DNA from: Glebionis coronaria
Taxonomy: Eukaryota > Streptophyta > Magnoliopsida > Asterales > Asteraceae
Reading direction: 5' to 3'
DNA length: 64,000 nucleotides
Assembly: GCA_025667525.1 (NCBI GenBank)
Contig: CM046876.1
Location: 20,075,320-20,139,319 of the forward strand
In this document: positions 23,880 through 33,516 of the stretch, piece by piece
Numbering within the stretch: the stretch's first letter is position 1
Layout of the letters: every line of letters begins with the position of its first letter
The notes under the pieces: generated by a model
Told to the model about the DNA's origin: nothing
Database searches by the model: none
What the model saw: only the letters and a program-made list of their open reading frames with translations
Position numbers and translations under genes: made by a program

Positions 23880-24628
23880 GGTATGCACGTGCATATCCTG
23901 TAAAAACGTTAGTAGTATAATTTGTTTTTGTTTTTCTCACAAGTTAGTATATAATACACTACATATATGTGAGTGCACATCTTCTAAAATACTGAAAAAT
24001 TATCAATGCATACCTATAAATTTTGAAGAAAATAAAAACTAAAGAAGAAGAAAACTCGACTGTACATTTGGCGGCATGTTAAGAATATGAAACTCAAAGG
24101 TCAATGGCTTAAACATATTTACTGTTGGGCCACATGTGATGTAGATAATTAATTTTAAAGTTGAATTCGAGCATGCTGTTTCTTTTTCCTAAGAACATCC
24201 CACTTAAGCTATACAATACGTTTTTAATAATTTTTATTTTGTATTTATAGTACTTTTGTAGTAAACGTAAAAATTAATCTATAATTTGTCTCTTTATATG
24301 TTTTTAACATTTTTTTATATAAGATTACCTAACATAAAATTGTGAATTTTTTGTTCAGTTGTTCATTTAACATCAAAGTTATTGTAAAAGATTAGTACTT
24401 AATAGTAAAAGATTAGTATTTAATAGTACGATTATTACAAATTATTAGATGAGATATATTTTTTAAGTAACATGATGAACACTATAACTAGGCGTTAAAA
24501 AAATAATTAAATATATAGATGAACCAAATGAACTTTTGTAACTTGGTATACAATGGCGACTAATTGTACTCAGAAATCCAACTTAAAAATTCAACCTAAA
24601 AAACGTACGCCACTTTTTGATTTCTGAC
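23880..24628. other. AT-rich intergenic DNA
   Basis: No coding frame, repeat or RNA gene recognised. Two near-copies of AAAGATTAGTA lie at about 24387-24415. It ends in GATTTCTGAC, the left TSD of the next element. Confidence 0.5.
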
Positions 24629-25478
24629 AGGGCTGAGCTTCGGGCCAATACCGAACCGACCCGACTCGAACCGAAAATAACCGAAACCGAATTAAGGCAT
24701 AACTCTGGACCGAAAGCGAAACCGAGAAGCTCGGTTCGGTTCGGTATACAATCGGGATAACTCGGGCCAAACTCGGGTTTTACCCGAAACCGAAATATAG
24801 CCCAGTATTCCTTTTCCAAACACCCCTTTACAAAATTAATTCCGATTTTTTTCAAGATATCCTTTGTTCTTATGAAGATTACGCAAATCAAGAAAAATAA
24901 TAACACTTCTCATTCTTATTCAACGATTGCTTCTAATCCAACGATTGCTTTTAATCCAGCTAAAGTATGACACTTTCTTCGTTTTTTGTTAATACCCATT
25001 TGTTTAATTGGATTCATTGTTTAATTTCATTGGTTTTAAGGTTGTTTAAGGTTTTTTAAGGTTATTGTAAGGTTTGTGAATATGTTTCTTGATCTGGGTT
25101 TTGTGATTTAAGTAGAGGATATATGATTAGGTATAGTGAGGGAAAGAAAAGTGTAGATCGGGCATAGATAAGATGGAGGCATGCAGATAAGATGCAGGCA
25201 AGATGGAGGCATGGAGATATGGGAGGTTTTTAGGTATACAGAGGGAGAGAAAGATAGGTGTTTTTAGATAAGATGGAGGCATGGAGATATGAATATATAT
25301 GACTACTTTAAATTATTAATCGGGCCACTCGGGATTTTTCAGGCTGTAGTCGGTTTTTGGACCGAACCGACCCGAAACCAAAATATACCCATTTTATAAA
25401 CCGACAACCGAACCGAATAAGTCGGTTTCGGTTTCGGGACAATCGGTTTTTTCGGTTCGGTCGGGCCTGCTCAGCCCT
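24629..25478. mobile_element. 850-bp fold-back MITE with AGGGCTGAGC termini
   Basis: Starts AGGGCTGAGC and ends GCTCAGCCCT, a perfect 10-bp terminal inverted repeat. It is flanked by GATTTCTGAC and AATTTCTGAT, a 10-bp TSD with two changes. Both arms are dense in CCGAACCGA/TCGGTTCGG words, so the ends can pair over a long stretch. The centre carries short tandem copies of AGATAAGATGGAGGCATG (about 25165-25290). The same design as 12010-12733 (AGGGCTG ends, 10-bp TSD, arms of repeated words) suggests one superfamily. No transposase. Confidence 0.8.
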
Positions 25479-25782
25479 AATTTCTGATTCTAACTAGAAG
25501 GATTCATTTTTATTATTTTTTATGTTGCAGGTTTGGCCATTTGAACTTGCTATAAAAGCCCAAGGGCTAATTATGCCATCTTTTCCAAACACATCTTCCA
25601 AAGCAACTTTTTTGGGAAGAGGGACCATTTAGCAAATATCATAAGAATCGTTGTGCAACGGATCTTTCTTCATCTTATAACCTGAACTAGGGTTTCATTG
25701 TTTTGATATATGGGATTATTCATCTATGTGTTTTTATTATTCTCTCTTAATCAAAAGATGTAACTCTAATTTATTTTTAATG
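25479..25782. other. Short non-coding spacer
   Basis: No feature recognised; it lies between two fold-back elements and ends at the TSD TTTTGTAAAA. Confidence 0.5.
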
Positions 25783-25792
25783 TTTTGTAAAA

Positions 25793-27061
25793 GGGTAAAA
25801 GTCATAAATACACAACATACTATATAAAGTGGTCTATTATACCACTGTACTTTTTTATGTTCGATATTCCCATTTGAATGGAAGAATTACCTTTAACTTA
25901 ACGGAACAACAAGTTACCGTTAGTACTTTCGTTAACTTGACCACACTTTTCATCCTTTAGTTAACTTGGCCACACTTTTCATCATTTACTTAACATTATC
26001 ATCATCATCATCATCTTCAAGGACAAAGAGGAGGACGTGCAACACCACCACCACCACGGTAATATTGACTCGAACAAAACTGCCAATGCATTTCTGTTTG
26101 CATCTTCACGAGGAGGATGACGTGCACCACCACCACCACCACCACCATTTTTTTAGTTGTCACCACCATTAGCATGGACTACCAGCCTCGGATCATGATT
26201 GACCTACTACAATGGCTTATATTTACCTATACCTACTTAAAGGGCCACCCGAAGATGTCAAATATTGTTCTATAAAATCTTGCAAACATAATATATTAAT
26301 GTTACACATCTCCGGGGCTGCCACTGAATCTATATAAATGGGGCCAAATCGAATCGGATCTAAATCGCGATCCCACTTTACAGCCCTACAGTGGCATACA
26401 TATGATGAGATGAGATAATGGGTCAACCCGATGAAGATGATGATGTCTCAAATCATATACTAGGATACTACATTCGTCTTTTTATGGTTTTTTTTACATA
26501 AATTTGTTTAATTTCAGAACCACTAATCTCAAACGGTAAATTGATGGCACTTCGTTTGTACAAAATGAAATAGGTACCTAGCTACCAGATATATCTTTTA
26601 GATGGCAATTAGGGTGTTAAATGGGTCAGCTCAACCCGATCTGAAACCCACCCGATATAGATTTATAAGGCCGGATTGATTGCTGTCCAATGAAAATGAT
26701 GATGTCTTAAATCATAAACTAGGAATATGATGAATATGATGAAGACTAGTATCTTTTTGATGGAAATGGATTTTGAATCTGGAAGATGATGAAGATTGGA
26801 GATTTAGATTTTGGATATGGGAAGATGATGAAGATGATAACATGATGAAGATGATGATGTTAACTAAAGGACTAAAATTGTAAAATAAAATTCCAAGTTA
26901 ACGAAAGTACTAACGGTAACCGATTGTTCCGTTAAGCCACAGGTAAACTTAAATGGTTTGACCAAAGTCTTACGTGACGAGTGTGAATATCGAACATAAA
27001 ATAGTCCAGTGGATATAATGGACCACTTTTATAAGTATGTTATGTATTTATAACTTTTACC
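25793..27061. mobile_element. 1.27-kb MULE-like MITE with long TIRs and 10-bp TSD
   Basis: The left end GGGTAAAAGTCATAAATACA and the right end TATTTATAACTTTTACC are complementary, and the match extends about 170-180 bp on each side (words such as CATAACATACT, GTGGTC, TTTATGTTCGATATTC, ACTTTCGTTAACTTG). TTTTGTAAAA is duplicated at 25783-25792 and 27062-27071. Long TIRs with a 9-10-bp TSD are the hallmark of Mutator-like elements. The interior is low-complexity (runs of ATC, CAC and GATGAAGAT), with no transposase. A His/Ser-rich frame at 25966-26172 is a by-product of these runs. Confidence 0.85.
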
Positions 27062-27071
27062 TTTTGTAAAA

Positions 27072-28526
27072 CTATTATAAATTAGATAATAGGATTAGCA
27101 GTAGTAAGCTTTATGGGTTTGGTTTATTTTTTTTTATTTTAAGTGTTTTGTTGACTTAGATTGTAATAAGTGTAATACATTAATTTTCTCTCATCATTAA
27201 CCACCAATCAACTTTTTATCTTTACCAATCACATTTGTAGGTCTATCATTAGGTCTAGCAGTTAGGTCTACTGATCATTTTTGTTCAAAATTTGTTAGAA
27301 AAAAAGGATCATAGCATATCAAATCCTTATGAGACATATAAAATGTTGATATATTTTCCATTCTCTGATCGTAGAACATGGGTGCATCATTAATTACTTG
27401 ACAACAATTTGCACACCAGAGATATTAAATGCGACTAATATAAATTATGGTATATTGGATGGAGAAGATGAGACCAAGTTCTATTGAATACATGAATGGA
27501 CAATGTGAGGACAACAAGATAAGCAAGTTGGTATTATTGAAACCGTAAAACAGAAAAACATAGAACCGAGAATTGAGCTGAAAGTTGATCGGTTCGATAT
27601 GGTGTGTTTTGTCAGGTCAGTCTTGTCAAGTGGTTTTGTTGGTTGGTTTGCTCAGCCTCATACGTGCATGAAAATTGCAAAACTGGTCACGAAATTTGCA
27701 AAATCATGTACTGAAAATTGCAAAACCGGACATGTGCATCTTTTGTTTTGACATCCAATAATTAAAATCATGGTTTTAAATAGATTGCCAAAACTTATTT
27801 TAAAGCGCGTTGAAACTTAAGTCGTGACCTCCACGTTACGCAATATGTTGAAACGTATTACGAAATTAAATGCGGTGATTTTTTGAATTCAATTTAAAAA
27901 ATGAATATTATTAGATGTAAAGAGAGTTTTTTAAAATTTAATTATTATATGCAACATTTATTATGAACTTAATTTAGATATAATATTAAAATATAATAAA
28001 ACAAATAAATATTTATATATGTTGTACCGCTATAAATGATAAACTACGTTTTAAAAATATTAAAACTTTGCTTTAGCCGCTAAAGCGTGTAGCTTGAACA
28101 CGCGTTCAGGCCATGCCTCACGTTGTTTATAACCATGACGAAAATCATGGCCGGGAGTCAAGTGGATCAAAATCTAACTAACTGACTTAGCTTATTTGAC
28201 CTCATTAAGTGGTTTTTTTAAGAAGGTTTCCTGGAGGTGTTCGATTAATACCTGTCAAAGGCCCTTTCAGGCGAAGCGGATAAGAAGTCTAACATAACTA
28301 GACGAAAGTTCGAAAAAAACATTTTACCGTTTGAATGTCATTGCATGACTCAACCTACTAACCACTAACATTTGGCTGTTTAAAAAAAATTGGATCAAAA
28401 TCTACGTTCATAATGGAGTAAATTTGTGTATCTACTTAAGGCAGCAACAAGCATATCACATTTGCACCAACAAGCAAACAAAAAGTCAATTCATTATCTT
28501 TGATATAATCATATCCATTCTTTCCC
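27072..28526. other. AT-rich non-coding DNA upstream of the P450 remnant
   Basis: No gene, element end or RNA recognised. The last ~100 bases should contain the promoter/5' UTR of the P450; I see no clear TATA box at a standard distance. The start-codon context TTTCCCATGG is acceptable for plants. Confidence 0.45.
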
Positions 28527-28922
28527 ATGGATTTCCTTAAACAAACAATCATTGTCTCTATATTTTTCACTCTCATATCAATTTTAATGATCATGTTTAC
28601 ACATCTAAACAAAAGAGCAAATATCCCAACAAACTGGCCTGTTCTTGGTATGATACCAGGGATCTTTGTAAACTCGCACCAACTCTTGGATTACATGATT
28701 GGAGGTCTCATGAATACAGGGGGTACGTTATGTAGAAAGGCCCATGGTTCGCTAATATAAAATTATAAACATACTCATTACTTGTGACCCTTTAGACTTC
28801 CAACATGTTCTATGCAAAAACTTCATTAATGTAATTCATTTATAAACTAGATTTACAAAGGAGATGAATTTCGTAAGATCTTCGAGGTCCTAGGTGATGG
28901 AATGTTTAATTCTGATGGCGAG
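28527..28922 (+). pseudogene. Cytochrome P450 (CYP96A-like), segment 1: N-terminus
   Basis: Begins MDFLKQTIIVSIFFTLISIL, a membrane anchor of about 25 residues, then the proline-rich hinge NWPVLGMIPG typical of P450s of the CYP86 clan; CYP96A (mid-chain alkane hydroxylase type) is the nearest family I recall. After LMNTGGTL the frame breaks: KGPWFAN (about 28738), TCDPLDFQHVLCKNF (about 28784) and KGDEFRKIFEVLGDGMFNSDG (about 28857-28919) are still readable but in different frames, so there are small deletions and stops between 28725 and 28858. The segment ends at the hAT junction. The remaining segments are 33365-33516, 36198-36794 and 58456-58844. Confidence 0.85.
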
Positions 28923-29356
28923 TCACAAACTTGTCAAAAGTTTTTTGAAAAAAAAAAAATTTAGGGTTGTTTTTGTAATATTTTACATCTGCCTCCTTAT
29001 CCCATTCTTATCCCATTGACAAAATCAAAGCGGCAAATATAGTTTCTTAGTTTTACAAATCGTGTGCTTGTGTGCTAGTGGGTTCCGAAATTTAAGCATA
29101 ATCAAGTATAAATAAAAACTGTTATGATCAAAATTATTGGAAGAAGACAACTCAAAGTGAAAAGGTAATATTTCTAATTTGTTAGTAATTTTAGTATTTG
29201 AATAAGAAGATTACTGTGTTTGATAGTATGGTTAATTTGAGATTTCCTACTTGATAATATTAATTGATGATTAAGTATTGATCATTTAATGACTGCTAAT
29301 CTAGGATCCATGTGTATAGTTCTTTATTGATTTAGAGTACAAGGAGTCATGGTTTA

Positions 29357-29837
29357 GAGCGAGGGTTTTTTTTGGTGCCACGTCAGCGAAACTCACACTC
29401 ACATTCACTTGGAAAAAACAGGGGAATCATCACTCCGAGTGACTTTCAGTTTTTCACAATTTTACAAAACACCCCCTAAACAAACTTAAATATTTCATTA
29501 AAATAAAGGGGATAAAATGATTTTTTTTTCTTCTTCTTCTTCACCCCAACCCCCAAACCCTACTTCTTCTTCTTCACCAGCCGCCACCCACCACCAGCCG
29601 CCACAACCACCACCAGCCGCCACCACCACTGCAACAACAACAAAAAGAAAAAAAAGCCATTCTCAAACATCCAGGGGTAAAAAGATTTTTTTTATAAACA
29701 AGCCGAAACACACCCCTCACGCTGAGTGACTTGACCCACGCTCTCATCCCACGCCCTGGGTTTTTGGTGTTCTGGGAGCCATCACGCGAGTCGTGCCGCG
29801 AGTTTGGCACCCCACGGCGCCATGACTCCGGGCGCTC
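29357..29837. mobile_element. Tourist-like (PIF/Harbinger-type) MITE, 481 bp
   Basis: Ends GAGCGAGGG... and ...CCGGGCGCTC, flanked on both sides by TTA (29354-29356 and 29838-29840), the 3-bp TSD of PIF/Harbinger elements. Inner end sequences GGTGCCACG and GGCACCCCACGGCGCC also pair imperfectly. The interior has TTC and CCACCA runs. TIRs are short and imperfect, hence moderate confidence. Confidence 0.55.
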
Positions 29838-30331
29838 TTATGCCTTCAGTTAAGAACAAATATGATATTTATTCTGATGTTGTTTGTATATGTTAGTTAT
29901 TTTCTATTGTCTCTTAAACACGACAACTAAGCACTGTTAATGTTTCGGGATCATAACAATGTAGTTAAAGAAATAGTTTATTGGGATCAAGCGATTTACG
30001 AGTGTTCTTCAAGATAGAGATATAGAATTGCTCTACACCTAAAGCATTTGCTCATATTTACAGCTTAGATCTATTAGTTGAACAAATAAACATATAGACT
30101 TATTTAAGAACACTAGGGATTTGGAATTACAAAGTAAATGTGCATATTTAACTTTTTCCTAGTTTTGTAATGTACAAGTTTCATGATTGGTTTATATCAT
30201 TCCATTTAATTAGTTTTGCATTTGTTTCTCAAGTTTAAAAATCACCACAGTTGCTTTGCAATTGATATAAGCTAAGTGATTTTTGAATTAGACATTCTAT
30301 TAAAGTGTAACATTAATGTGTAACAGGGGTT
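29838..30331 (+). other. hAT 5' region before the transposase
   Basis: AT-rich. ATGTGTAACAG|GGGTT directly before the start codon looks like a 3' splice site, so a 5' UTR intron is likely. Nothing else recognised. Confidence 0.45.
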
Positions 30332-32841
30332 ATGGATAAATTTGTGATCCGGTTACCGACTTTTCAGCAACCCCCAAATGTTGAGCAAAGTTCCAAGAGG
30401 GTTTGTCAAGAAACTAATCTCGATGATCTCCCCGCGGATCCTGCAACCCGTAAAAGAATTTCCATGTACAATCCTAATGATCGCGAGAATATTCGAAGGG
30501 CGTACTTGAAGAGGGGTCCATGTCAACCTCGTGGTCATACGTTCCCTCAAAAGATGATTGGTAAGATAAAGAGGAAGTTTAACCCAAGTTGGTTTGATCG
30601 ATACAAACCGTGGTTGGAATACAGTGTGAAAAATGATGTTGTTTTTTGTTTATATTGTTACTTATGCGCCGATGATGGTGATGAATGTGACGACACTTCT
30701 TTCACAATTGGGGGTTTTAGTAACTGGAAAAAGCCGGAATGTTTACTAGTTCATATTGGAGGTATACGGAGTGCTCATAATAAAGCACGACGGGCATGTG
30801 AAGACTTGATGAATCCTGAACAACATATTGGGGTTTCATTTTTTAAACAAGATCAGGAAGTTAGGATTCGATATGAGATCAGGTTGCTTGCTTCTGTTCA
30901 CCGTGTTCGTTTTTGTCTACGTCAAGGTTTGGCGTTCCGGGGTCATGACGAAAAAAAAGAATCAAGCAATAAAGGAAACTTTAAGGAATTGCTAAAGTTT
31001 TTGGCGGGCCATAATGAAGAAATAAGAAAGGTCGTCTTAGATAATGCACCTGGAAATCACAAGTTATCCTCTAACAAAATTCAGAAAGATATAGCATCTG
31101 CCTATGCTCTAGAAACTACTAAGGCTATTGTTGAGGATATCGGGGATGATTATTTTTCCATTATGGTTGATGAATGTCGAGATGCATCTTGTAAAGAACA
31201 GATGGCACTTGTTCTACGATATGTCAACAAAGAAGGTTGTTTTTATTTTCATTATACCTGACATAAATAACCTCATTCATAATTAATCTTTTATAAACTT
31301 TTTTACTCAGGTTATGTCATTGAGCGATTTCTTGGAATTGTACACGTCACAGACACTTGCTCTCTGTCCTTGAAAGAAGCACTAGAGTCGCTACTTGCAA
31401 CACATAAGCTTAGTATGTCACGAATTCGTGGGCAAGGATACGATGGAGCTAGCAACATGCGAGGGGAGTTCAATGGTCTCAAGAGCTTAGTTCTCAATGA
31501 GAACAAGTCTGCATTTTATGTCCATTGCTTTGCACATCAACTTCAACTAGTCCTTGTCGCGGTAGCTAAGAATCATGTGGATATCGCTTTGCCTTTTACT
31601 ATGATTAGTCGGTTGGTGAATGTTGTTGGAGGTTCTTGTAAGCGCAGATATATGCTTCGTGAGAAACAAGTTGAGAAGATACTAGAAGAACTTGACATTG
31701 GTGAAATTAAAAGTGGTAAAGGCTTACACCAAGAATATACAGTTCAAAGGGCAACCGATACACGTTGGGGATCTCATTATAAAACACTTGTATGTAAAAT
31801 TATTGCATTATGTTATGTTCTTCAAGTGCTCAACATACCTCATTTGACGCTTTAAATTTCCTTTTTCTAGATAAACATTGGTATCTTATTATCCTCTATT
31901 CGTGAGGTACTTCAATATGTTATTGATGATGGTGGGAGTTCTGAACAAAAATCAGATTCACTTCTATTGTTGGTTTGGGCACAATCTTTTGATACCGCCT
32001 TTGGTCTTATCCTGATGAGGAATTTTCTTGGCATCACCCACGAGTTGTCATTATCATTGCAGAGACACAATCAAGATATAGTGAACTCAATGAACTTAGT
32101 TGTGATAGTAAAACAAAGGTTAGAAATGATGAGAAATGAAGAATGGCAATCTTTTGTCAATGAAGTTTACTTATTTTGTGCCAAACATAGCATTGATGTT
32201 CCAAATATGGATGATGATTATGCTGCTATAGGAAGACCTCGACGGTCAACTCAGAAAGTGACAAACCTTCATCATTATCACATTGAAATATTCAAGACTG
32301 TGATTGATTGGGTGCTTCAAGAGCTTAACAATTGATTCAATGAGGTCACTACAGAATTGCTAAGTTGTATGGCTTGCTTGAGCCATCTTGATTTTTCTCC
32401 TCTTTCAGAAAAGATAAGTTGGTTCTTTTAGCTGAGTTCTTTCCTTTTGACTTTTTAGAGATGGATCGGGTTGCACTTGATAACCAGCTTGAAACTTTCT
32501 TTTATGACATGAAATCTAATGTTATGTTCAATGATTTAAAGGGTGTTGGATGCCTTGCTGCAAAGCTGGTCGAGACGAAGAAACACTTGGATTATACCTT
32601 GGTTTTTCGTTTGATTAAATTGGTTTTGGTTTTACCAGTTTCAACAGCTTCAGTTGATAGAGCATTTTCAGCAATGAAGATTGTCAAGACTCGATTGCGT
32701 ACCAAGATGAAGAATGATTGGCTGAATGACTGTTTGGTCTCCTACATCGAGAAAGATGTGTTTGAAAGTATCTCGGATGAAGTAGTTATGAATAACTTTC
32801 AGGCAATGAAGAATCGTCGTGGTCTTTTGCCCAAGAAATGA
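30332..32841 (+). pseudogene. hAT transposase with TTF-type zinc finger, two introns, disabled
   Basis: Three exons: 30332-31235, 31311-31789 and 31871-32841. The introns are short GT-AG (31236-31310 and 31790-31870), and splicing joins NKE-GYVIERFLG and KTL-INIGI in frame. Order of parts: N-terminal LPADPATRKRI and GPCQPRGHTFP; TTF-type zinc finger with PSWFDRYKPWLEYSV and CLYCYLC (about 30585-30670); DUF4371-like region with IMVDECRDASCKEQ (about 31162) and GQGYDGASNMRG, FAHQLQLVLVAVAK; C-terminal hAT dimerisation domain VLPVSTASVDRAFSAMKIVKTRLR (about 32630-32705). In-frame TGA at 32333-32335 (CGA to TGA fits the context) and a frameshift near 32400 before KDKLVLLAEFFPFD make it non-functional. 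Plant relatives are often annotated as zinc finger MYM-type protein 1-like. Confidence 0.88.
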
Positions 32842-32949
32842 TAAGTTAGAATGACAATGTCCTTTTTATCACACTTTTGATAGACGATACTTAATTTTAT
32901 GTTGCTTTTAAGAAAGACGTTAAGACGTCATGTAAGTACAGTTTGCTGC

Positions 32950-33272
32950 TGTAGATTTGTAAATCTATGCTTATGTTTTTAGAGAGAGAAAGAGATAGAG
33001 AGATGGTGGATTACACACACACTTAGAGAGAGAAAACCAATGTTTACTATGTGTAAATTATGAAACCACACAACCTCTCCATCTAAGGAGAGGGTTTATA
33101 TACCCAAGCCCATGAGATGGGCTTGGGTTTACATTAGGCCGCCGGCCCATACAATCCATGGGCTCGGTTTTGGGCTTTGTTTAATAAATGTAAATAACTA
33201 AACTACGAGTTATGACATGGACTATTGTTGGAGTGACCGATCCTTCTTAATACGTAAAACGTATTTCCAACA
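32950..33272. repeat. Solo LTR, probably Ty1/copia, inside the hAT element
   Basis: 323 bp from TGTAGATTTG to ATTTCCAACA with TG...CA ends, bounded by GCTGC on both sides (32945-32949 and 33273-33277). It contains the hairpin CCCAAGCCCATGAGATGGGC and a TATATAC box. No internal region is attached, so it arose by LTR-LTR recombination. The family is not identified; length and the CCAACA end favour copia. Confidence 0.75.
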
Positions 33273-33364
33273 GCTGCACTTCAAGTTTTTCTAATGATAT
33301 CTAGTTCATGATTCATTACTTTCAATTTTTCCCCCTTAGTTGATTTTTCCTGGTACCACCCCTG

Positions 33365-33516
33365 ATGGGAGACCCATCGTAAAGTCACCATGGCCTTGCT
33401 TAAACATCCTAAATATCAAAATTTACTAGAAGAAATAACGTGGAATAAGATGGAAAAGGGTCTTCTACCCGTACTTGAGTCCTTTTGTGGACAAGGCGTA
33501 GAGTTCAATCTGCAAG
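33365..33516 (+). pseudogene. Cytochrome P450 segment 2: C-helix region
   Basis: Fifty codons, all open: WETHRKVTMALLKHPKYQ with the conserved P450 C-helix pattern WxxxR, then LLEEITWNKMEKGLLPVLES and GVEFNLQ. This follows segment 1 (FNSDGES) directly in family order. It ends mid-codon at 33516, where a solo LTR enters; the next codons are found at 36198. Confidence 0.87.

Larger units (their letters stand above)
28923..33364 (+). mobile_element. hAT transposon in the P450, left end damaged
   Basis: A 4.4-kb insert carrying a hAT transposase (30332-32841). The right end reads CCTGGTACCACCCCTG (33349-33364), the complement of a CAGGGGTGG-type hAT terminus, and the P450 resumes immediately with the C-helix motif WETHR. 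No matching CAGGGG end exists on the left; P450 sequence passes into element-like DNA between 28919 and 28925. Either the left terminus was deleted or the boundary is slightly off (CTGATGG occurs at both 28912 and 33362 and could be the remains of an 8-bp TSD). A MITE (29357-29837) and a solo LTR (32950-33272) lie inside. Confidence 0.75.

Noticed and set aside
25966..26172. 68-codon frame with Ser and His runs
   Set aside because: It is produced by ATC and CAC simple repeats inside a MITE; no homology seen.
29517..29810. Pro/Ser-rich frame and its antisense partner
   Set aside because: They arise from TTC and CCACCA runs inside the Tourist-like MITE.
28919..33360. Helitron explanation for the insertion between P450 segments 1 and 2
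   Set aside because: The insert encodes a hAT transposase and its right end matches a hAT terminus; no CTRR end with hairpin was seen.
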